Assembly: GCA_021292165.1 (NCBI GenBank)
Contig: CM037877.1
Span: 110,940,789-111,004,788, forward strand
DNA: 64,000 nucleotides
Direction of reading: 5' to 3'
Origin: Shinisaurus crocodilurus
Taxonomy: Eukaryota; Chordata; Lepidosauria; Squamata; Shinisauridae
Numbering within the stretch: position 1 is the stretch's first letter; each line of letters starts with the position of its first letter. Below are positions 39,001 through 51,500 of this stretch, one piece after another. The translations under genes and the position numbers were made by a program. A model generated the notes under the pieces. It was not told the DNA's origin, ran no database searches, and was given only the letters and a program-made list of their open reading frames with translations.

Positions 39001-42000
39001 CATATACAAGGGATGCTAGCTTCAACAGGTAAACTGGAAGGCAAGCTGAAAAAAAACAGTTCATTTCATTTAAATTTGTTCTTGGTGATCTTGTGGATAC
39101 TCTGATGGTTTTTAGAGGAAAGGCACGTTATTTCATGATGTCAATTGATCAATACACGAGGTACAGGTTGTGTACATGTTAGATAGAAAGCTGAAGTATT
39201 GAACAAAGTCAAGGTGTTTTGTGCTTGGGTGAGAACAAGCATATTACCCATGTTACCTATTTCTTTTCAGATATGGGGAAGTTCAATTCAGTGCATGATT
39301 TTGATGACTTTCTAACAGGATGTGATATTGAACACATGGATTATGTGGAAGAGTAAACAAACACTCAGAAGAGGTGATACTAATTTGGTTAATGAAGTTT
39401 GGGTAGAAGCTCTTAAATGTTTTGATTATGTACATGATAGAAGTTTTAGTTCTGTGTGATTGAACTGTACACCTTATAGAAAGTAGTGTAGAAGGAGGAA
39501 TCTTCTGGAGAAACATTTCAGGATCTTGGATCTGATATGTAGGTACATACACCTCAAAGTTAGAAGAAATCTGTAAGGGAGCTTACATGAGATTTTTCTA
39601 GAAATGAGAATATTGTGTTTCACATGAACAACACTTAGATAGTGAGATTATCTAGAAGTGTTTAGTATAATGCTGAATGAAAATGTGAGATCATTTTTCA
39701 AAATTAATTCTGTTAATGCAGGGGATGCATCAAGCTCAGAGTCAGAATAGAAAAGCATTTGCTGAAAGACAGTCAGGTAAATTTGACAAACTGATACACA
39801 TTTGGTTTAGTGGAGACTAAACAAATGATTGTTCATCATTGGTGCAAGTTTATTGGAACAAGAACCTGATAACTGATGAGGTAAGGAACAGGTGAGTCAA
39901 ACAACCTGTGAGATATCAGGATGAATTTGCAAGGAAAAGCCATTTGAAACTTCAAAATTTGAAAGAGGTGAAAAAATTGTCTGTTAAGGAAGCTGAACCA
40001 TAGCTTCAGGCTATGCAAGCTGAGTTGAATTCTTTGGATAAAGAACAAAACATGGAAGCTGGGTGAAACAAACAGCAGTTCATGGAACTCATTGTTACCA
40101 GATAGATTTTTAAATGAAAACTAACCAGATTGGAAAAGGTTATATGACAAATAGCAAGATTGATTGCTTGTGATTTTTGCTCAGTAAAAGGAGCTGGATA
40201 ATCATAAGATGAGTGCAACAACAATTTGCTTTGGAAACAGTTAGACTGATGTTTAAGAATGTGAAAAGATGTATGAATATTTCACAGGGAAATATTGGAA
40301 CATAAGCATTTTAAATAAGAGGAAGTCTTTGGAAAACTGTCTGTGAGATTTTCTGTAGGAAAAGCTAGAATCAGCTGGAGGCTGGAATTCTGTTTTGAAC
40401 TCAAACATTGCTGGTTTGAGATTTGCACAGAGAGGCAGATCAATGTTTGTTTGTTAAGCAGGAGGAACAAGGACATAGACTGTATGTACTTTGTTTTGAT
40501 GGATGATCTATTGTTTTTTCTGGACAGATAAAAGCAATATGATATAATTGATCCAGGGTTTGGAATTTCATTGAAAATGAAACTGCTTGGTGGTGGATCA
40601 ACTGTTTATTTGTAAATAGAAGTTGAAGGAGAACCAAGAGGGCAGTACTTACTGCAACAAACCAGAGAAAATCATGGATGTGATTGAGAATTTGGAGATA
40701 GTTAACTCAGTGAGAGACTCCAAATAATTGAGGATTTTCAAGCACATGCTGATGGAAAGGCAGTTTGAATGCTACACAGAAGCATTGGGCTGTTGAGCTT
40801 TACTGTACAAGCAACAAGGCCAGATATTGCTGTCAGTGTGATAGGCAGACTGTTAGACCAACAGGACATGCTTGGAGAGCTCTGAAAAGGAGTTGAGTGT
40901 TATCTGGAAGGAACATCATACTTCAGACTAAGAGTTACAAGTCAGAGCACAGGTGGCTTACAGATTCACAGAAATGCCAGTTGTGGTTGTGATAGTAAGA
41001 ACAACAAGAACACACCTGAAGTTTGTTATTTTTATAATCATACTTTGATTGATTTTGTAGAAACAATCATTTAAAAGGTTAGAGTTCAACTGAAGCTGAA
41101 CTGAATGCATTGTATTATGTATTGTGCTATTATGCTATTGTAAAGCTTGAATAGTTATAGCATTTGTTTAAATAGTTTAAATTGTAAAAAAATGTTTAAA
41201 TGATGCTGGGATTGATGTGAAAAACCTATTACAGTTTTTTCAGGAAACCAAGGCAGGATTGCTATGCTGCAGGCAGATAGCAATACACAACGTTTTGGGT
41301 TTGCAAATAAAACTGTGTCATAAGGAGGGATACATCAGAAGTATGGTTTGATGGTGGTTCAAAATTTCTGGCAGGTAAAGTAATTCCTGCAAAAGTTTTT
41401 TTATCAAAGTTCATAGATGAAGGAACAGCATCAGATGTCAACAAAACTGTTGCTGTTGTATGAGGTAAATAACCACGTTCTGGACAAATGCAAAAGCAGG
41501 GGGATGTTGGGTTTTGCATAGGCAGAACGAGATTACCACCTGACATCGGGATTATCACCTGACCTGGTGGGTGTTACTTGAGTTCAAGTATACAAGGCCT
41601 TTGGTCAGGAGACATAGTCTCGAGGTGACATGACTCAGCAGCCTTGAACAGTTTTAGCAGATCAACATGTTGATGAATGGGTTATACACTGGGGTGAGTA
41701 ATATCCTATTTATAGGTGCAGGGTCTGCGGTATATAAGCTGGCACACTTGCTGATAGCTTCTTTCCGTCATTCCTCTTCATCTCTCTCTGCTGCTTGTTC
41801 GTCTCAGCACGACATGTGTATTGTCTTGGACTTCACTTCATCTAGCCTTACCACTGGGGTATAGGATTTGAGTCTGCAAAGATGTAGTGAGTAGGAGATG
41901 CATTGATTGCCTTAATCCCATGTAATTGGGTCTTACAAATAAACTCTTTAATCTTTATTAACTGCTGTTATCTCCTCCTTCCGCCTGCGTGACTGGGACT

Positions 42001-45000
42001 GAGGGTCATTGGCTAGGGGAGCTTTTGAACCCGGGTCAGTCCAACTCTCACAATAACATGTGAATGTAAAGGTAGACAGTCACTTTTCTGAAATCTATTT
42101 CTTTCACTCTTTGATTTTTAACATCAAAACAAGATATTGAATGTCTGAATGATATGCAGATTGAGAAATGGCCCAATCAGGCCCCCTATACCATAGTGGT
42201 GGGGTAGGAGCATCAATGTGAAAACAAACAAACAAAAAATTAAGCATGCTGAAGTAAGTTTAAAAGGAATTTAGTTTCTATCCAAGTAGCAGCAAAGGTG
42301 ACGGGAGAACCAAGACAAGGCTTTGTTATAGTGCTAGTAAATATGGGGCAAGTCAAGCATAGGGGAGAAGATAACGTGGGACAGATAAAATAAAGGTTCT
42401 GCTGGAGAACAGTTTTTCTTGGAAAGAAGTGCCTCAAAAGGATATGGGAGCCAAGGACTGGATAGTCAGTAACAGTGAGGAAAAAAACATGACACAGAGA
42501 AGTGGGAAGAAAGACAGCCAGCAGAAAAAAATATGCTTGTGCAGAGAAAAAGATACAAACAAAAAGTGACTCAAAAGACAGTATGGTCTAGGAGCAAGAT
42601 GTTGATGCAGTGCATAGACAAAAACACCTTCATCCTATAAATCATGTTCTAGTTAATGCAACAATTGCTTTCCTGCCTAAGGTTGTGCAAGTATTCTTGT
42701 GTATCATTTTATACACTGCATCAGGAGCAGGGGGGGAAGCAATGTTAATATTTTAATAGGAGAGTGAGACAACAGAAAAAATGCCAATACTAAGGAGATT
42801 GCAGTAGTGTAAGTGTGAAACTGCCTGAATGTGTGTCGGAAGGAATAGGGGGATGAGCTAAACATAACACCTAGTGATAGGGCTGGAAAACAAGGAAGAC
42901 AAATGCATCACAAATAGTGATGGGAAAGCATAGAAGAAAGAATCAAGGTGGATAGGTGAAGATTTCAATTTTCACTTTGAAGTTTGAGATAGGGAACACG
43001 GAACAGCACATCCAGCTGATGTCACGCAGAAAATAAAGGGATCACATAGAAGATGAAAAAGCAGGCACTGGAAAGTAGAGCCCTGTGTCCACACACTCCC
43101 TTCCTTCTCACCCCTGCCTGCTCTGTTTAATTAGTTACTTCTTGGTTTATGACAAACCACAGTTTGCCATTACATTTGAACTACAGTTTGAGCTTACCCC
43201 CTCTTCTGCACACACACCCCCAAACCAGCAAATAACTAAGTGGTGCATGTAAGAAAAGAGCATGCAAGTCCAAGATATGGTCATGGGCAAACAAAGGTTT
43301 GGCATTACATGTGAACTGACATATGAAACAGTGATGGAGCACTATAGGAGAGCAATGGGAGAGGGGGAATGAAGAACTACACAAAACAGACTTAGAACAG
43401 TTAAGAGAAGACACACTAAAAAAAATTCTGTGTCATGGAAACCTCAAGTGGGAGAGGAAGTCAAGGCAGACAGTATGAATAACAAAGATGTGAAAGGCAG
43501 GTAAGCAACAGCAGAGCTAGAAAAAGACCTTTAGAAGCACTCAGGCAACTTACTACATTACACAGGCATAATAGGATAAAGACATTTAATGTAAATTTAA
43601 AGAGAGAACATCAGTTACCAACTCTTAAGATATAAAGATGCTTCTAGTAAGGATGGAAAAGCAACATTTACATACGTACATCTTTTTCTTTTTGCAGACT
43701 GTCTACTTTTTCTTTAAGCATCTTGTACTCAAATTCTAATTTGTCTGCTTTCTTGGATTCTTCAGACAATCTATTCTGGAGTTCAACTACCTATAAGAGC
43801 AAGAAGGGATCACCAGTCACCAATATTAGAACAAAATGTATTAATCTTAATAGAGGCAATGGACACATTTGGACAGAATGATAAACAAGTTTATCATTAA
43901 AAGAATGAGCCTAGACAAGCCTTGGGCTTGCTCACTGCCCCCTCCTCCCCTCTATTTCTCTGGCACAGCTATGAGGAGATCATAAGCTTTCACTTCTGAT
44001 TTCAAGTAACCACAATTTAGTGTTACATCCAAACTGTATCTTAACTATGATTGGATGAAACAAGCCAGCTTCATAACCCATGGTTTGAAGTTGGCTTGTT
44101 TCAACTAACCACAGTTTGTCTGATTAGTCTAAAGTGGAAGCAAAAGGAGGAGTGCACAAGAAAGAAGCATGCCTAGACTCGTTATGTCCGAATACAGTCT
44201 ATCTGGAAGACTTATATTAAAACTCAAATAGTCATCTATTATACTGTCTAAATTATGACAGAATCATGGTGAAAATAATAGGTGATCAAGGCTTTCAGAG
44301 TACTACTCACATCACAGAAAAGGCCATATATCTTTGTTGATAAGGGAATAGCATCAATTGCGTATTTCCACCCAATGGGCATGTAAGCACTCAATATAGC
44401 CATCTTTTGCTTCATTAAATTACTATGCTGAGATAAAATGTAATTACTACTCAATCTGTTGTTTCACTGGTCGTAATACCAGCAGATATGGAGAAGCTAA
44501 TATTAATGGAAAGAAAATCAGTATCCAGCTACTCTCTCCTTCAGAATTATCCCAAGATGTAATCCAAGACGGCAGCCTGATACTGAAGCCTTGCAACCTG
44601 TTCCCCAAACACAAGCCGCATATATGCAGTTTCATCTCAATTCACTCATCAGTTCTCCTCAACTTGTCTTAGACTTTTACACCAGACATTTAAAAATAAT
44701 TTGCAATGTTTGTTCAGCCCTATCAGAGATATGTAAGAGAAGGTGCTGTTTCCTCAAAACACATGAAGAAAAAAAAATCTGGCAATGAAGGATAAAAATG
44801 TATATCAAAAATGTTGTACATTGGAATCTTTTTGGGCAGTTGGTCCTACTTTCTTTGAACTGCTTTTGACATGTCCCATTTTAAATCCCTCCCCATTTTT
44901 AAAAAATACATTCTAGTACTGAGTTTGTAAAGACACACTTGTCACAAAAGTCTACTTCATTCAGTTTTTCCATTATTGAATACTACCTTTGGGGAGAGAT

Positions 45001-48000
45001 ACATGGGATTTGGTAAAATGGTTGGTCATTAAAAAGGTGCCTAGAAGTGTTGATAAGAACTGGAAGTTTAATGGATATATGCAAGAAGGCATTGTCTCTT
45101 AACAGCCAACAACTTACAATAAAAATGGTTAATAATAGTTAAAGAAAAGTAATTCAAAACTATAGCATTCATCAGATCTTTTGTGCCATAGAGGGACTGG
45201 CTAATAGATATATCTCTAATGAAATAAAGTGCTTGTTAAAAAGAACTCTTAATGGACTTTCCAACTTCCCTGTACGTGGAGACAAACCAACTTCATATAA
45301 TGATCCAAAGGATATGAAGAGAATATAATGTAACCATTAATTCTAACAAGATTCATTGGTCTTTTGGATCAATTTAGGTTATAGTTTTTGTAGTTGTGTT
45401 GATTTTGATGCTTTTATTTTATCTTTTAATCCAAACATTCATCCAAGGAACTCAAAACAGCATACATAGGATTTTCCCATTTAATTCATATAACTATGCA
45501 GTGTGCTAAGTAAGGCCAGTTAGACTCGTGGCCTAAAGTCATCCAGTGAGCTTTATGGCTGTGGCAACCTAAACCTAAGCACCCCAAATGCTGTTCTCTA
45601 TCCATTACACCATACTGATCTTACTGTGCACCATAATGAATGCATCTGGAAAAGTGTTTTAGGTATAGTTAGTTAAATAGTCTATCAAAGAGGAATTTTC
45701 TGGCCATTTACTTGGGTGAGGAACAGAATAAATTGCATAAGTGATCTGCAAGTGAGGAACAGTTCAGCGGCTGCAACTTCTCTCACTTCTCTTCTCACCT
45801 GTCTCTTGTATGTTTCCAGCTGACTGCGGGCTGCATTGGCTTTCCTCAACTCTTCTTCTAAGCTTACAGTGTTTTGCATGTACATTGTGTTCTTCTCCTC
45901 CAAAAGCTTCACTTGCCTCCGTAGATCCCCAAGATCTTCCAGCTTCTTTTTGTACGATTCCACCTGGCTTTCTAACTTGGCCACTTTGTCAGAGGAATGC
46001 CTGGAGGGAGAAGGGTTGCACAGATTCAGTAATTAGAAGCCCTTTTAATTTATTTTAACTTATTTTGAGCAAGAGTAGGTAACCCCTGGCCCATGGTCCA
46101 GATTAGCCAAACAAAGCCTCCCCACCAGGTCCGCAGAGGCTTCCACTGAGACCCTCCCTGAATAGGAACTACATGGAAGCTCCTGAGGGAGCCAGCTACA
46201 TGCGCTCCTCACTTTTCCTGATGAGAAAAGGAGAGGGGCACCCAGAACTTCCTGAAGAAGGAGCTCCCTCTTTGCTGCTGCAGTAGTGACAATGAGTGAG
46301 TTGCTCTGGCTCTCTGTAGGCACACACATGTGTGTCTGTATAAATGAGGAATGAACGAGCAAGTGTGTGTCAAGATCGCACACCAGCAGCGGAGGTGGCT
46401 CCACCCACTGCTGGCATGTTTCCACCTACCCCAAGATCCTTCCCTGGAGTCATCTTGCCAAAGAAGTTTCCCCACCCCTAATGAGTATTTCTTAGTTGCT
46501 CTGTCAGCCAAAGCTCATAGAGCTGCTTTCACAGAATAAAAAATAAAATACACAATACAGCAGCATAAAATTCCAGCATCAATCTTAGATGCTAAACCAA
46601 ACAACCTAAAAAGCATGGACAAATAAAATATTCCTTACACCTGGCACTGTAAAGAAGACAAAGATGGTACCAGACCAAACTCCCTGGGGAGGGAGTTTGA
46701 GAGGCAAGGCACCACAACTGAAAAGGTCCTGTGTTCCGAGCTACCATTCAGTGCCTGCCTTACTTCAGGTATTCAGAAGACTTGGAGAAAGTACTTGGAG
46801 ACAGATCTTAAGTGTCCAAGCAGGCTTATGCAGGAAGAGGAGATCTATTAGGCACTTTGGTCCTCAGCCTTTTTGGACTTTTAAATGTTAAAAAACAGCA
46901 CTTTGAATTGTGTTCGGAAGTGTCCAGGGAGCCAGTGTAACCATTTTGAAATTGGCAACATACATTCCATATAGCCCGTTCTAGTAAATAAATGTGCTCT
47001 ATTTTGTACTAACTGCAGTTTCCAAACATTCTTCAGAGGCAGACCTAAGTATAATGTACTGCAATAGTCTAAATGAGATGTTACCAGACCACAGATAACT
47101 GTGGTCAGGCTCTGTCGTACACACAGTAAAAGTGTGTAATCCTAGCTATTTTATGCCACCATCAGCAATGATGTGTGAGAAAATTGTTATACCAAAGCTG
47201 AAGGATGTTTAAAACAAAAAAACAACAAAAAAAACACCACACCCTCTAATTTGCTTAATCACATTTGTATCCTACCCCTATATCCACACAACTCTTTGAG
47301 GTAGGTTAGGCTGAGAAGTGGTGATAGACCTAAAGTTCTCCGAGTTATATGAATGGCTGAATCGGGAATTTGAACCTGGGACTCACCCCTAAATAGGCAG
47401 CTATCTACTATCACAAGGAATCTCAAATTCTCTGCTGCAAATGCCCTTTGAATTAACTCCTAGAGTGCTCTAAACTCCTACCCTGAGTAACGGTTTAATT
47501 GAACTGGGCCCAGCAAGTTAAATTAAAGGCGTATGAAGCCACAAGGAGAGTGAAGCTTCCTTACCACTAAGTGCCACAGCTTTAGGCATATCATCATCTC
47601 CTCTACCTCTCCTCACTGCTCCCCTTCCCAATTCCACATTTATCTTTCAGGAGCTTTGCTATCCTATTCCTGTCCTCATGGTTTCTGCACCTGCTTCTGC
47701 AGAAAAGGTGCATACCACAAATGAATACCCAAATTTGCTTGAATGCTAACAAAGAGACATCTGACTACCATTTCGTACTAAGGAAAGGAAAGAGAAATAA
47801 TAAGCTGAGGCTTAGACAAGGGAAGAAGGATGTTCAAAGACAACATGAAAAGATAATTCTGGGCTTCTTCACTTACCACAGAGCAATTGTTACATACTTA
47901 CAAGTCTTATTTTTTTCTACTGCTTTGCCTATTTTTGCTTTTATATTTTATATTGCTTTGCCGATATATGACTAGGAATTTAACATACATAAAGTCTTCC

Positions 48001-48556
48001 TTGCAAGGCCAGATTATTTGTAAATCTGTAAACATAATCTCTACTCAAATCTTTTTTCTCCTTTGTTCTACAGCACAGAAAACAGCCAGATGAAGAACAG
48101 TCCAGGAACATGTCCCCTTCTTTTTCCTGAATTTCTAATCCTAAGAATGTAAAGCTTCAAAGTTTGCTCTCAGATCCAGGAAAAACAATCTCACTCCATT
48201 AGTCCCTGTACCAATAGTTTTTTGTTTTTTTTTAAAGGAACTGATATTTGACTGAACACCAGTTATTCAGCTGAACACTATAATAGTAAGATGGCCCACT
48301 ATGGAGAGCTTTGGGGGGGCAAGATCGCTACAGCTTGTTTCTGCTGAAAACAGACTGATGACTGCTTCATATATTGTTTATAAAGTAAAATATTTCACAT
48401 ATACATCTAAATGGTAGGGCAAGTCACAATCTCTCAGCCTAACACACAATTTTAATTGTTTGCATCAGAGAGGTACATGTGCTGATGAGCTGAGATTGGT
48501 GTCAGCTCTCCACCACATATGATACGTGCACGTGCACACACACACACACGCGCGCG

Positions 48557-48597
<41 letters not shown>

Positions 48598-51500
48598 CTG
48601 AAGTGTGCCGAACAAAGGTAGATGCAGCCATTAACCTATCTGAGAAAACTATAGGGGACATCCTGCAGGAGGGTGGGATCTAGATGCAAAGAGATCATCA
48701 TTCACTTATGCCTGCAAGGAGGGTGATGACTGATGTCACATATGGAGAAGCTAATATTAATAGAAAGAAAATCAGTATCCAGCTACTCTCTCCTTCAGAA
48801 TTATCCCAAGATGTAATCCAAGACTGCAGCCTGATACTGAAGCCTTGCAACCTGTTCCCCAAACACAAGCCGCATATATGCAGTTTCATCTCAATTCACT
48901 CATCAGTTCTCCTCAACTTGCCTTAGATTTTTACACCAGACATTTAAAAATAATTTGCAATGTTTGTTCAGCCCTATCAGAGACACATGAGAGAGAAGGT
49001 GCTGTTTCCTCAAAACACATGAAGAAAAAAAAAATTCAGATGGTTGATCTAGCAATGAAGGATAAAAATGTATACCAAAAATGTTGTACATTGGAATCTT
49101 TTTGGGCAGTTGGTCCTATTTTCTTTGAACTGCTTTTGACATGTCCCATTTTAAATCCCTCCCCATTTTTTAAAAATACATTCTAGTACTGTGTTTGTAA
49201 AGACACACTTGTCACAAAAGTGTGATCATGAACGATATTGGCAGAAGATCCTGGTGGATCAATGGGCTAAACTTAAATCAACCACGAGAAAAGAAGCGGG
49301 GCACAGAAAAGTTAATTGCAAAAGGTGAAAAAATGAGACTAGTGAAGACACAAGAGATAAGCAAGATGTCACATATCATACCTTCTTTTCTGATGATACC
49401 TAAAATTCTAGTTTGGTGCTATATTAGAATCTATTAGAAATAAAAACTACACATCCTAAAGCAGGGTTAGAGAACCTGTTTCCCTACAAATACTGTTGGA
49501 CTTCAACTCCCATCAACATAGCCAATTGTCAGGGATCATGGAAGATGTAGTCCAACATCTGGAAGAACACAGGTTCCCCACCCCATCCTAAAGGGTCAAC
49601 CCTGTCATAAAGGGTGAACCACCCAGAGAGCTTCAACTATTGGGCAGTATAGAAATAAATAAATAAATAAAGTAAGTAAGAACTGATTTACCTTAGTACA
49701 TCCATCTCATCCTTCAGAGACTGAGCTTCTTCAGCTAAATTTGTTAATTCTTCATTCTGTTGCCGCAATTCTGCAATTTCCTTTTCTAGCTCTTCACAAC
49801 GAATTCGATAATCATCCTTTGCTGCTTCCAATCTGTAAAGAGAACACCAGAACAGATTAAGCAAAAAACCAGCAGCTTCTAACTAGGATCCACAGATCTT
49901 CCTCCTTTACTACCTACTTTTAGGCACTGAAAACAGAAAGCATGGATATGACACAACTGATACAAAGCACTTTGACTGAAAACAGTATTTAGTTGACAAC
50001 ACTAATTGGGTGTGGAGGTATTTTTTAAATACCTCCATACCCAACTAGCTACTTTGTTAAAACCTCAAAAATAGTGTGCTAAAGAGCTGTCAGTCTCAAA
50101 GCTCTCAGGGGCCACTGTTTCATTTATGGAGAACATGGATTCAGGCATTGCATACAAAAACGAAGAAGTGTCATAACATTAAGAGCACAATCCTATGGAC
50201 TGTGCTCTCAATAGATGGGAGGGCTCCATCCTTGGAGCCCTTTGTCTATCTAATGCCCTGCCAACGAGTCAGGCAGGGTGGGAAGAGGATGGAGACTTTT
50301 GCAGCCTACCGTTCCCCCAATTACGTTTACTGCTAGATGGGCCTCTAAGCCCATCTAGCAGACCTGCCTTCAAGTGGGTGGTCAGGCAACAGAAAGGCTT
50401 GTGTATTCAGCTGATCCATGCATCTCCTCTCCTCCCCACCCACTGGAATACCCCCTTTGCCCCCTCCTCTTCCAGGGTCACTGTTCTGACCTCAAAACAA
50501 CAGGTTGCTTACCTGTAACTGGTTCCTTTGAGTGATCATCTGTGCATTCACACATATGGGCTCTGCGCCTGTGCGAAGCCTCGTTTCGGAAACTTCTATA
50601 GCTGAAGAATTTTAGTGGGAACCCCTCCCCCACCGTCCTAGTACACTTCTCCCTAGCAGGTTCCCGCCCATTCCCTCAGTTCTCTGAGACCGCCTATTGT
50701 GGCCTCAGAACCAAGAGAATCTCGGTGTTAGCATCGGTATAGGCACCAACTTCGATACCGAAAATATATCCACTTCAGGTACTAGCATCAGTCGGCATTG
50801 ACACCGAAGCGGGAACAGTGGGTGGGTTGTGTGAATGCACAGATGACCACTCGAAGAACCACAGTTACAGGTAAGCAACCTGTTCTTCTTCCTCGTAGTA
50901 TCTGTGCATCACACATATGGGCAATTTAAGCTGGCTGGTGGGTAAGGTGTCATTATTGGGGGGGGGGGGGAAATGGACACGAGCCCTGTACGAATGATTA
51001 AAGCATTGGTCTGGGCATGGCCATTCAGTAGACAGTGGCAAATAACATGGATGGAGCCACCTAAATAGCTGTACAATCCCAGTCAGGCAAGATGACATTT
51101 CGTCGGAGCACCACAGGGATCGCAGTTCCATGGGTGGAATGCACACGAAGCTAATTAATACTATGCCAGTTGCTTCTGTGGATATTTAGCCATAGCAGCT
51201 TCCTGTCAGGAGTTGCCAGGGGTAGAACAGGGAATCTTTGAGGTTGTGTGTTATTGCCCTGTGCGTAAGCCACTCAGCTGCATCCTGGAAGATCCCACTG
51301 TGTGAGCTCATAAGGAAACTCAATTGTGGCAATAGTCTAGGAGGTGAGGCATTGAGGTGAGATGGGATAGCCCAAACATGCATAGGAGAAAGCCATGATT
51401 GTCTGAAAGATACAGCCCATAACCTGTAGATTGTGAATGCCCTGCAGATATTCATCACGTGAAGAGATGACTCCAAAGGCGAGGGAAAAGGTGCGGGGGG

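Larger units (their letters stand above)
37107..42052 (+). mobile_element. Full-length Ty1/copia-type LTR retrotransposon
   Basis: Two direct 548-bp LTRs bound a 3850-bp interior, with ATAAC duplicated on each side (37102-37106 and 42053-42057). Right after the 5' LTR is GGTTATGGGCCCAG (37657-37670), complementary to the anticodon stem-loop of initiator tRNA-Met: the half-tRNA primer known from Drosophila copia. A purine tract AGCAGGGGGA precedes the 3' LTR. In the degraded interior, [10 protein letters not shown] (40811-40840) is the Ty1/copia RNase H-side signature, and a possible RT core (MDDLL, ~40500) lies upstream in order. It is in an intron, antisense to HOOK3. Confidence 0.9.

Noticed and set aside
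37107..42052. Gypsy or endogenous retrovirus
   Set aside because: The half-tRNA initiator-Met primer site and the TRPDIA motif point to Ty1/copia, and no envelope-like sequence is seen.
44486..49221. The two ~470-bp direct repeats as LTRs of one element
   Set aside because: They lack TG/CA ends, a primer site, a purine tract and a target duplication, and a conserved HOOK3 exon lies between them.
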